From VRUE01 sp963805475 (GTDB lineage Bacteria > Actinomycetota > Thermoleophilia > Solirubrobacterales > 70-9): a stretch of 64,000 bases of DNA. This document shows, in pieces, positions 46,042-52,618 of this stretch. Positions within the stretch are counted from its first letter, which is position 1, and each line of letters opens with the position of its first letter. A program made the translations under genes and the position numbers. Location: positions 355,203 through 419,202 of the forward strand of contig CAWDUO010000010.1 of assembly GCA_963805475.1 (NCBI GenBank), read 5' to 3'. The notes beneath the pieces are model-generated. The model made no database searches, had not been told where the DNA came from, and saw only the letters and a list, made by a program, of their open reading frames with translations.

Positions 46042-47466
46042 TCAGAAGCCCAGCACGCCCTTGGCGACGCGGTCGCCCGACCAGGGCAGCCACGGCTCGT
46101 ACCACTGGCTGATCCCGCGGGTCAGCGACTCGGCCTCCTTCGGTCCCCAGGTGCCCGGCTCGTAGGGGTGCACCGGGCCGGGCTCGTCGAGCAGCGGCTG
46201 CACGATCCGCCAGGTCTCCTCGACCGCGTCCTCGCGCGTGAACAGCTGGCTGCGGCCGGCGAGCGCGTCGCCGAGCAGCCGCTCGTAGGGCTCGGGGTCC
46301 TCGCCCGGCACCTTCTCGAACAGCACTTCGAGGTCGGCCGGCTCGACCTCCTCGAGCCCGGCCTTCTTCGCCCACATGCGCGTGCGCGCGCCCGGTTTCG
46401 GCTCGATCCGCACGGTCATCTGGTTCGGCTCCGGCAGCTTGCCTTTGCCGACGCCGAGCCGCGGCGGCCGGCGGAAGACGACGTTGACCTCGCTCGCCTT
46501 GACCGGCATGTTCTTGCCGGCGCGGATGAAGAAGGGGACGCCGCTCCAGCGCCAGTTGTCGATCGCCAGCTCGACCGCGGCGAAGGTCTCGGTGGTCGAG
46601 TCCGGCGCCACGTTGGGCACCTCGAGGAAGCCGTCGTACTGGCCGCGCACGTAGCGCTTCGGGTCGGCCGGGCGCATCGCCCGGAACAGCTCGACCTTCT
46701 TGTCGCGGACCGAGTCGGGGTGGTTGCCGGCGGGCGGCTCCATCGCGACCAGCGAGAGCACCTGCAGGGCGTGGTTCTGGATCACGTCGCGCATCGCCCC
46801 GACCGCGTCGTAGAAGCGGCCGCGGTCCTCGACCCCGAAGTCCTCGGCGATCGTCACCTGCACGTGGGAGACGTGCTCGCGGTTCCAGACCGGCTCCAGC
46901 AGGGAGTTGGCGAAGCGCAGGTAGGCGATGTCCATCACCGGCTCCTTGCCCAGGTAATGGTCGATCCGCAGGATCTGCGGCTCCTCCAGCACCGCGTGCA
47001 GCTCGGCGTTCAGCGCCCGCGCCGATTCGAGGTCGTGGCCGAAGGGCTTCTCGATCACAACCCGCGCGTTCTCGGCGAGGCCGGCCGCGCCGAGGCCCTT
47101 GACCACGGTGGCGAAGAGCGAGGGCGGGATCTCCAGGTAGAAGACCGGCTGCCCGGCGTCGCCGATCGCCTTCTTCACCCGCTCGAAGGTCGCCGGGTCG
47201 GCGTAGTCCCCCTGGACGTAGGTGAGGCGGGCGGCGAGCTTGGCGAAGACGTCCTCGTCGGGGTCTTTGACCGTGTGCGCGATCGCCTCGTGGGCGTGGC
47301 TGCGCAGCTTCTCGTCGTCCCACTCGTCGATCGCGACGCCGACGATCGGGCAGTCGAGCTTGCCGCTGGCCTCCAGCCGGTAGAGGGCGTGGAAGGTCAT
47401 TTTCTTCGCCAGGTCGCCGCTGATCCCGAAGATCGTCAGCACGTCGGCAGGTAAGGTGTGGTCCAT
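46042..47466 (-). CDS. zwf: Glucose-6-phosphate 1-dehydrogenase
   Basis: The product (474 residues from the ATG at 47466) catalyses the first oxidative step of the pentose phosphate pathway. It has the coenzyme motif FGISGDLAKKMTFHALY, EKPFGHDLESA, the catalytic/substrate motif RIDHYLGKEPV, and GVPFFIRAGKNMPVK. Length is normal for the family. The longer frame to 47508 lies inside gnd; the ATG at 47466 shares the palindrome CCATGG with the gnd start. TACTAT at 47477-47482 is a plausible -10 box. recQ follows directly. Confidence 0.96.
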   Translation of the reverse strand: MDHTLPADVLTIFGISGDLAKKMTFHALYRLEASGKLDCPIVGVAIDEWDDEKLRSHAHEAIAHTVKDPDEDVFAKLAARLTYVQGDYADPATFERVKKAIGDAGQPVFYLEIPPSLFATVVKGLGAAGLAENARVVIEKPFGHDLESARALNAELHAVLEEPQILRIDHYLGKEPVMDIAYLRFANSLLEPVWNREHVSHVQVTIAEDFGVEDRGRFYDAVGAMRDVIQNHALQVLSLVAMEPPAGNHPDSVRDKKVELFRAMRPADPKRYVRGQYDGFLEVPNVAPDSTTETFAAVELAIDNWRWSGVPFFIRAGKNMPVKASEVNVVFRRPPRLGVGKGKLPEPNQMTVRIEPKPGARTRMWAKKAGLEEVEPADLEVLFEKVPGEDPEPYERLLGDALAGRSQLFTREDAVEETWRIVQPLLDEPGPVHPYEPGTWGPKEAESLTRGISQWYEPWLPWSGDRVAKGVLGF

Positions 47467-47482
47467 GGAGCTGGGAATAGTA
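47452..47482. promoter_or_regulatory. Interlocked divergent promoters of zwf and gnd
   Basis: TAAGGT (47452-47457) lies 7 nt before the gnd ATG at 47465 and inside the first codons of zwf. TACTAT on the minus strand (47477-47482) lies 10 nt before the zwf ATG at 47466 and inside gnd. The two start codons overlap in CCATGG (47463-47468). Confidence 0.45.
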
Positions 47483-48481
47483 GGGCTAGGACGGATGGGG
47501 GCGAACATGGCGCGCCGCCTGATGGGCGACGGCCACCGGATCGTCGCCTACGACGTCAACCCCGACGCGGTCTCCGCGCTGGCGGGGGAGGGCGCCGATG
47601 GCGCCTCCTCGCTGGCGGAGGTGGCGGAGAAGCTGAGCGCGCCGCGCGCCGTCTGGGTGATGGTCCCCTCGGGGGAGATCACCGAGAAGACGATCGACGA
47701 CGTCGCCGCGGTGCTCGAGCCCGGCGACGCGATCGTCGACGGCGGCAACTCCTACTACCGCGACGACATCCGCCGCGCCGAGAAGCTGCGCGAGCAGGGG
47801 ATCGACTTCGTCGACTGCGGGACCAGCGGCGGCGTCTTCGGGCTCGAGCGCGGCTACTGCCTGATGATCGGCGGCCCCGACGGCGCGGTGGGGCGGCTCG
47901 ACCCGATCTTCGCCACGCTGGCGCCGGGCGTCGAGTCGGCGGGGCGCACGCCGGGGCGCAGCGGCGACCCCTCGCCTTCGGAGAACGGCTACCTGCACTG
48001 CGGCCCGAACGGCGCCGGGCACTTCGTGAAGATGGTCCACAACGGGATCGAGTACGGGATCATGGCCGCCTACGCCGAGGGCCTCAACATCCTCAAGAAC
48101 GCCGACGCCGGCAAGGTCCAGCGCGAGGAAGACGCGGAGACTGCGCCGATGGAGCAGCCCGAGTACTACCAGTACGACATCGACCTGCCCGAGGTGGCCG
48201 AGGTCTGGCGGCGCGGCAGCGTGATCGGCTCCTGGCTGCTCGACCTGACCGCCGCGGCGATGCAGGAATCGCCGGACCTCGCCGATTTCGCCGGCCGCGT
48301 CTCGGACTCCGGCGAGGGTCGCTGGACCTCGATCGCGGCGATCGACGAGGGCGTGCCGGCCCCGGTCCTGACCACGGCGCTGTACGAGCGCTTCTTCTCC
48401 CGCGGCCTCGACGACTTCGGCGACAAGGTGCTGTCGGCGATGCGCAAGCAGTTCGGCGGCCACGACGAGAAGGCCTCCTGA
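47465..48481 (+). CDS. gnd: 6-phosphogluconate dehydrogenase, short (NAD-type) form
   Basis: The 338-residue product converts 6-phosphogluconate to ribulose 5-phosphate and CO2. It has the Rossmann motif GIVGLGRMGANMARRL, VDGGNSYYRDD, the substrate motif FVDCGTSGGVFG and the catalytic region GPNGAGHFVKMVHNGIEYG. At about 340 residues it belongs to the short, often NAD-dependent class (YqeC/GntZ type) rather than the 470-residue NADP class. It is followed by pgl with overlapping stop and start. Confidence 0.95.
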   Translation: MELGIVGLGRMGANMARRLMGDGHRIVAYDVNPDAVSALAGEGADGASSLAEVAEKLSAPRAVWVMVPSGEITEKTIDDVAAVLEPGDAIVDGGNSYYRDDIRRAEKLREQGIDFVDCGTSGGVFGLERGYCLMIGGPDGAVGRLDPIFATLAPGVESAGRTPGRSGDPSPSENGYLHCGPNGAGHFVKMVHNGIEYGIMAAYAEGLNILKNADAGKVQREEDAETAPMEQPEYYQYDIDLPEVAEVWRRGSVIGSWLLDLTAAAMQESPDLADFAGRVSDSGEGRWTSIAAIDEGVPAPVLTTALYERFFSRGLDDFGDKVLSAMRKQFGGHDEKAS

Positions 48482-49149
48482 TCGAGACGAAGTCCTTTCC
48501 CGACGCCGACGCGGCCTCGCGCTGCGCGGCCGAGCTGGTCGCCGCGGCGGGCCGCGAAGCGGTCGCCGAGCGCGGCGAGTTCAACCTCGCGCTGAGCGGC
48601 GGCAAGACGCCCTGGGCGATGGTCGGCCTGCTCGGCGAGATGGAGGAGATGCCCTGGGCGGACTCGCAGATCTTCCAGGTGGACGAGCGCGTCGCCCCGC
48701 CCGGCGACGACGCCCGCAACCTCACCCACCTGGTGCAGATGCTCTCGATCGACCACCAAGCGGCGCTGCGACCGATGCCGGTCACCAGCCGCGACCTCGA
48801 GCTCTCCGCCGCCGAGTACGAAGTGCACGTGCCCGAGCGGCTCGACCTCGTCCACCTCGGCATCGGGCCCGACGGCCACACGGCCTCGCTCGTCCCCGGC
48901 GACCCGGTGCTCGAAGTCGACGACCGCCGCGTGGCGATGACCGCCGAGCCCTACGAAGGCCACCGCCGCATGACCCTCACCTACCCGGCGCTGACCGCTG
49001 CCCGCAAGATCCTCTGGCTGGCGCTGGGCGAGAAGGCCCGCGACCCGCTAGCCAAGCTGCTCGCCGGCGACACCACGATCCCCGCCGGCCGCGTCCAGAA
49101 CGACAACATGGTCCTGGTCTGCGACGAGGCGGCGCTGGCTAGCCCTTGA
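48478..49149 (+). CDS. pgl: 6-phosphogluconolactonase (probable CTG start)
   Basis: The product (about 223 residues) hydrolyses 6-phosphogluconolactone. It shows NLALSGGKTPWAMVGLL, FQVDERVAPPGDDARN and the diagnostic HLGIGPDGHTASLVPGD. The chain should begin around IETKSFPDADAASRCAAELV, but the only nearby initiator-like codon is CTG at 48478, overlapping the gnd stop (CTGA). GAGAAGG lies 4 nt upstream as a possible RBS. The first in-frame ATG is inside the SGGKTPWAM motif and too late. Translation is probably coupled to gnd. Confidence 0.88.
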   Translation: MIETKSFPDADAASRCAAELVAAAGREAVAERGEFNLALSGGKTPWAMVGLLGEMEEMPWADSQIFQVDERVAPPGDDARNLTHLVQMLSIDHQAALRPMPVTSRDLELSAAEYEVHVPERLDLVHLGIGPDGHTASLVPGDPVLEVDDRRVAMTAEPYEGHRRMTLTYPALTAARKILWLALGEKARDPLAKLLAGDTTIPAGRVQNDNMVLVCDEAALASP

Positions 49150-49735
49150 TCGAGAGCCGTTCCTTCAGCTCTCCCAACCGCTTCAGCCGGGAGTCGCTCT
49201 CGCCCACCATTCCGATCAGCCACTTCTCGATGCCGGCCACGTCGAGATCGTCGGTCGCGATCAGCATCTGCTCGATGTCCAGCCAGTCCTTGGGACGGTC
49301 GAACATCGCCTTGCAGACCGCCAGGTGCTCGGGGCTGAGGATGGGGATCGTCTCACCGCCGAACGGCACCCGCCGCGTCTCCTTGGGCATCGACTCGTGC
49401 AGCGGTGCGTAGGCGAAGAACAGGTCGACCGGGTTGTAGCCCCACCAGAGCCTGCACTGTCCATCCCGTTCCAGCGCATCCGTATCGAGGTCGTCGGCGC
49501 TTACTCCATGCGAGACGAGCAGATTCAGGATTTCCGGCCAACGCTCGGTCGGCACGAATAGATTGAGGTCGATATCGGTTGTCGCGCGCGGCTCGGCGTA
49601 GTAGGCGAGGGCCAGGGCTCCGCCGATCGCGTGGGGAACCTTCGCGGCATCGAGCGCTTCGTGCAGCACTATGACCTTCTCGGGCAGCGATGGCTCCTGG
49701 CCGCCCCTCTGTCCCTCTTTCTTTGGGCCGGTCAT
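49139..49735 (-). CDS. AbiEii-like nucleotidyltransferase (toxin-like)
   Basis: The 198-residue product has HAIGGALALAYYAEPRATTDIDLNLF, the nucleotidyltransferase active-site pattern GG..A..Y...R.T.DID seen in AbiEii/MNT-type enzymes. These transfer nucleotides to tRNA or proteins in toxin-antitoxin and abortive-infection systems. It also has WWGYNPVDLFFAYAPLHESM. The start at 49735 is set by a 4-nt ATGA overlap with the upstream partner. The last residues overlap the end of pgl on the other strand. Whether it is toxic is untested. Confidence 0.75.
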   Translation of the reverse strand: MTGPKKEGQRGGQEPSLPEKVIVLHEALDAAKVPHAIGGALALAYYAEPRATTDIDLNLFVPTERWPEILNLLVSHGVSADDLDTDALERDGQCRLWWGYNPVDLFFAYAPLHESMPKETRRVPFGGETIPILSPEHLAVCKAMFDRPKDWLDIEQMLIATDDLDVAGIEKWLIGMVGESDSRLKRLGELKERLSIKG

Positions 49736-50235
49736 CGGGACCTCGAATCGAGCCGTGGGAAGCGAAGCGGCTCTTTTCTGCGCTTGGATGGAGGGAGCGC
49801 ATCGGCTAGCAGCAGCAGATCGACCAGCGCTCTGCCGCGCTCCTCCGGCGTCGCGGCCATCCACGCCGAGATCGATGGCGCCGAATCGGTCGAAGACAGC
49901 CCCGCGTCCACTCGTGCCTCTTCGGACTCGCTGAGGATGTCGAGCAACATCTGGCGCAGAGGGGGGTCCAGCCTTCGGCCTTTGCCCAACTCGGCGATCA
50001 GCTCGCGCGCAGCCCTGTCGACGGGCTTCCGGGCGACCGTGGCTCCGGCCCGCTTCGCAGCCCGACGCAGCTCCGTCGCATCGATCGCCTTGGCGGCCTT
50101 CTCACGGGCCTTCTCGATGACCGAGTCGTCCAGCTCGCGGAACGAGGCAAGCGTGCGGCTGCGCGGTCCCTTGGGAGTGCTTTCCGACTCCCGAATCTCG
50201 AACCGGCCGGACCTGGTGGGGACCACAAACGTCAT
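49732..50235 (-). CDS. Unknown partner protein of the nucleotidyltransferase (antitoxin-like)
   Basis: The 167-residue basic/helical protein begins TFVVPTRSGRFEIRESEST, which looks like a short DNA-binding or beta-hairpin N-terminus. A long charged helical region follows (DDSVIEKAREKAAKAIDATE and LRRAAKRAGATVARK). I recognise no family. It precedes and overlaps the nucleotidyltransferase by 4 nt, and a palindrome overlaps its promoter, so an antitoxin/autorepressor role is likely by analogy. The ATG at 50235 directly follows the operator. Confidence 0.6.
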   Translation of the reverse strand: MTFVVPTRSGRFEIRESESTPKGPRSRTLASFRELDDSVIEKAREKAAKAIDATELRRAAKRAGATVARKPVDRAARELIAELGKGRRLDPPLRQMLLDILSESEEARVDAGLSSTDSAPSISAWMAATPEERGRALVDLLLLADALPPSKRRKEPLRFPRLDSRSR

Positions 50236-50256
50236 AGTGGGTAAAATATACCACTA
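50235..50256 (-). promoter_or_regulatory. Promoter/operator palindrome of the nucleotidyltransferase pair
   Basis: TAGTGGGTA and TACCACTA form an inverted repeat around an AT-rich centre that includes TATATT on the minus strand, 9 nt from the ATG at 50235. Overlap of operator and -10 box is typical of autoregulated toxin-antitoxin operons. Confidence 0.55.
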
Positions 50257-50259
50257 AGC

Positions 50260-50613
50260 TCAATGCGGTTGAAGCCAGGTCACGAAGCTCTTGCCAGGTG
50301 GGAAGGTGTCAGCAAGGCCAGCGAGCGCCTTGGCGAGGCGGCTTAGCTCCTGGCTCGGGAAGCGGACGGGATGGACGATCACCAGGCCGTGGTGCTCACG
50401 GTTCGTGGCTGCGTATTCGCGGACGATCGCTTCGAAGTCGGCGCGGTTGTAGGTGACCACGGCTCGCTTCTGCCGTTGGGCGATCTCGAAGAGGTCGGGG
50501 TCGCCGAGGCCGCGCAGAGCGGGCTCGGCACTGACGGCGAGCGCGTCGCCGCCCCGCTGCCGCAGGCGCTCCGCGACCTTGCCGCTGATCTGCTCGTCGA
50601 GCAGCAGCTTCAC
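50260..50613 (-). CDS. DUF5615-type PIN-like toxin
   Basis: The product (117 residues from the GTG at 50613) begins KLLLDEQISGKVAERLRQRGG with the first acidic PIN residues. It has GLGDPDLFEIAQRQKRAVVTYNRADF (second acidic cluster) and HHGLVIVHP. This is the Mut7-C/DUF5615 subgroup found in VapC45-like toxins, probable RNases. It overlaps the antitoxin stop by 4 nt (GTGA). Confidence 0.82.
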   Translation of the reverse strand: MKLLLDEQISGKVAERLRQRGGDALAVSAEPALRGLGDPDLFEIAQRQKRAVVTYNRADFEAIVREYAATNREHHGLVIVHPVRFPSQELSRLAKALAGLADTFPPGKSFVTWLQPH

Positions 50614-51038
50614 GCCAGGGCGGCCTGCTCGCGGCGCCACGCCGCTTCGGCCGCATCGGCCTCCTCGACGTTGCGCTCGATGCGCTCGTCGATCTCCTCC
50701 GGGTAGGCGCCGTAGTAGCGGACCGCGACCCGCACCTGGGAGTCGGTGAGGTTGAGCAGCTGCGCCGCTGCGGCAACCGCCTTCTCTCCGCGCGCCCTGC
50801 CGCCCTTCAGCGTCCCGATCACCTCCCAGATGTCCGGTCCGCCGGCCAGCGCGGCGCGGCGCCCGGTCGGCCCGTCGCGAAACACGACGCCGGGATGCTC
50901 GTCCATCCGGGTGCCCTCGTCGACATAGCGCTCGGCGAGCCGTGACTTGTTGGTGCCGTCCAGCTCGCTGCGCCGCGCGAGGCGCTCGACCACGCCGGCG
51001 TCCCAGCGAGCGGAGAAGGTCTGCGTCCCATGGGTCAT
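50610..51038 (-). CDS. VapB45/DUF433-like antitoxin
   Basis: The product (142 residues from the ATG at 51038) has an N-terminal ribbon-helix-helix-like segment (TFSARWDAGVVERLARRSEL) and a DUF433-type region (HPGVVFRDGPTGRRAALAGG then PDIWEVIGTLKGG). The latter recalls the VapB45 antitoxins paired with DUF5615 toxins. A GTAGTAC/GTATTAC inverted pattern just upstream may be its operator. Confidence 0.78.
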   Translation of the reverse strand: MTHGTQTFSARWDAGVVERLARRSELDGTNKSRLAERYVDEGTRMDEHPGVVFRDGPTGRRAALAGGPDIWEVIGTLKGGRARGEKAVAAAAQLLNLTDSQVRVAVRYYGAYPEEIDERIERNVEEADAAEAAWRREQAALA

Positions 51039-51059
51039 GTAATACAACGTACTACAGCT

Positions 51060-51223
51060 TCAGGGCGAGGGACTTGGATCCTTTGGCTTGATGCCGATTA
51101 GAAGAGCCATCTCCAGCCACTTCCAGTAGCAGTCGACGTCATCGAAACCGACCTCGCTCAGCCACCTGAGCGGCGGATCTTTTGCTCGTCGGCCGTCCAC
51201 TCCTCACCATGGCCGCTCATCAG
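51060..51223 (-). pseudogene. Remnant of a class I SAM-dependent methyltransferase
   Basis: The minus-strand end reads DPPLRWLSEVGFDDVDCYWK and ends shortly after WLEMALLIGIKP, the characteristic C-terminus of small class I methyltransferases. Upstream only a short out-of-frame MSGHGEEWTADEQ-like start remains, so most of the domain is deleted. Non-functional as written. Confidence 0.5.
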
Positions 51224-51235
51224 GCAGATGGTCTC

Positions 51236-51707
51236 TCAATAGGGCTCAATGCGAGTAGAGGGAGCGTTTCGATCAGCCTGCTGACGCGACTCGGCGGAGC
51301 CGTCGTAGTGAAAGCCGGCCAGGCGGGAGAAGACCGCGCGCACGACCGGGCCGGCGATTCGGTTGCGTCGCTCGTAGTCGGCGATCACGCTGACGGCCTC
51401 CTCCTGCTCCGGCGAGCGAACCTGGGGCGCGAAGCGAAGTCCTGCGATCTCGGACCTCGACCGCTCCATCGGCGAGGACGTTGAGCCGCCAGTTCGCGTG
51501 CGCCCCGAAGCCCGACATCACGATCGCCTCGCGCCTCTCCGGGTCCCAGCCCACGACCTCCAGCATCGTGCGATACAACCGGCCGCTGCGCCGACCGCGG
51601 TGCGTGAGAAGCAGGAAGCGATGGCCAAGAAGCCTCGCAGCACCCAAGTCATAGAGATGAACCGGGAGTCGAAGCACCCGGCTGAAGATCGGACTTGGCC
51701 TCGCCAT
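51236..51707 (-). CDS. Deazaflavin (F420)-dependent nitroreductase-family protein (frameshifted)
   Basis: The two frames join to about 157 residues of the Ddn/nitroreductase split-barrel family. These proteins use F420 or a related deazaflavin to reduce quinones or nitro compounds. Visible motifs are FLLLTHRGRRSGRLYRTMLEVV, IVMSGFGAHANWRLNVLADG and, in the second frame, EEAVSVIADYERRNR then VFSRLAGFHYDG. The frame breaks at the GG of 51452-51453; removing one base gives AVEVEIAGLRFAPQVR. Most likely an intact gene with a sequencing error. Confidence 0.7.
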
Positions 51708-51742
51708 GCATCCAGGCTATGGGAATCGGACCGCACATCCAT

Positions 51743-52450
51743 CTACTTCGCCGAGAAGGAAGAATGTCCGGGCAGCAGGTCCTGGAAGGCGAAGCCGTCG
51801 CGGGTCACGGTTTCGCCCAGGGCGATCTCGATCGGGTGCTCGAAGATCGGGCCGGCGTGGACGAAGGTGTGGAACTCGCCGTTCTCGCCGCAGGGGTCGA
51901 CGCCGGCGGGGAGGTCGGCGAGCAGCGCCTCGTCGAAGGGGCGCCCGACGAACGACGGGTCGAGCTGGGCCGGGTCGACGCAGACGAGCACCGCCTCGAA
52001 GCCCGCCTCGATGAACTCGCGGGCGAGCTCGCCGGTGTCCCGTTCCCAGAGCGGGAACACGGCGCTGCGGCCGGCGCCGGTCAGGCGCTCTTCGCGGTAG
52101 GCGCGGATGTCCGCGAGGAACAGGTCGGCGAAGGCCATCGCGCCCGCCCGGTCGAGCGGCGGCGTGCCCAGCGCCCGCGCCATGCGCTCCTCGTAAACCT
52201 CGTTCGGGCAGGCGGCCGGGATGTCCACCTCGACCAGCGGGATGCCGGTGGCCGCGGCCTGGGCTCGCGCCAGCTCGCGCCGCACCGCGTGCATGCTGAT
52301 CCGGTCGTGGTCCTCGGTGAAGGTGGTCAGGAGGGCCACCGGGCTCGTGCCCGCGTCGCGCAGGGCCCGAAGCGCCAGAGCCGAGTCCTTGCCCCCGCTC
52401 CACGAAAGGGTGACGGATGCAGCGCGAGTCATGAGATCGGCAACCGGCAC
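51743..52450 (-). CDS. PP-loop ATPase, diphthine-ammonia ligase-like (DUF71)
   Basis: The 235-residue product has the ATP-pyrophosphatase loop LSWSGGKDSALALRAL, then FTEDHDRISMHAV and IPAACPNEVYEERMA. PLWERDTGELAREFIEAGF is a signature of the Dph6/DUF71 group. In archaea and eukaryotes Dph6 amidates diphthine; the bacterial substrate is unknown. The GTG at 52450 is preceded at 6 nt by GATAAT, which fits a leaderless start; an ATG at 52432 is also in frame. Confidence 0.84.
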   Translation of the reverse strand: MPVADLMTRAASVTLSWSGGKDSALALRALRDAGTSPVALLTTFTEDHDRISMHAVRRELARAQAAATGIPLVEVDIPAACPNEVYEERMARALGTPPLDRAGAMAFADLFLADIRAYREERLTGAGRSAVFPLWERDTGELAREFIEAGFEAVLVCVDPAQLDPSFVGRPFDEALLADLPAGVDPCGENGEFHTFVHAGPIFEHPIEIALGETVTRDGFAFQDLLPGHSSFSAK

Positions 52451-52456
52451 GGCTGC

Positions 52457-52462
52457 ATTATC
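52457..52462 (-). promoter_or_regulatory. -10 box (GATAAT) of the PP-loop gene
   Basis: On the minus strand GATAAT ends 6 nt before the GTG at 52450, the same box and spacing as at 9697. Confidence 0.45.
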
Positions 52463-52538
52463 GGTGTGAGGGCCACGTCAAGGCATGAAGCCTTTGCTGA
52501 ACGAGCCCCTGTAGCCCGTCCATCTGCGCTCCTCCAGT

Positions 52539-52577
52539 CCCGAAGTCGCAAAAAAACACCGCATTTGCGACCTCGGG
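52539..52577. repeat. Imperfect 14-bp inverted repeat
   Basis: CCCGAAGTCGCAAA (52539-52552) and TTTGCGACCTCGGG (52564-52577) pair at 13 of 14 positions with an 11-nt A-rich loop. It lies in the leader of the OLD-type gene and could affect its expression or end a short transcript. Confidence 0.55.
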
Positions 52578-52618
52578 CCTCACGGTGACGCTGCGAAGCC
52601 GAATAATTGGAGACCGCC

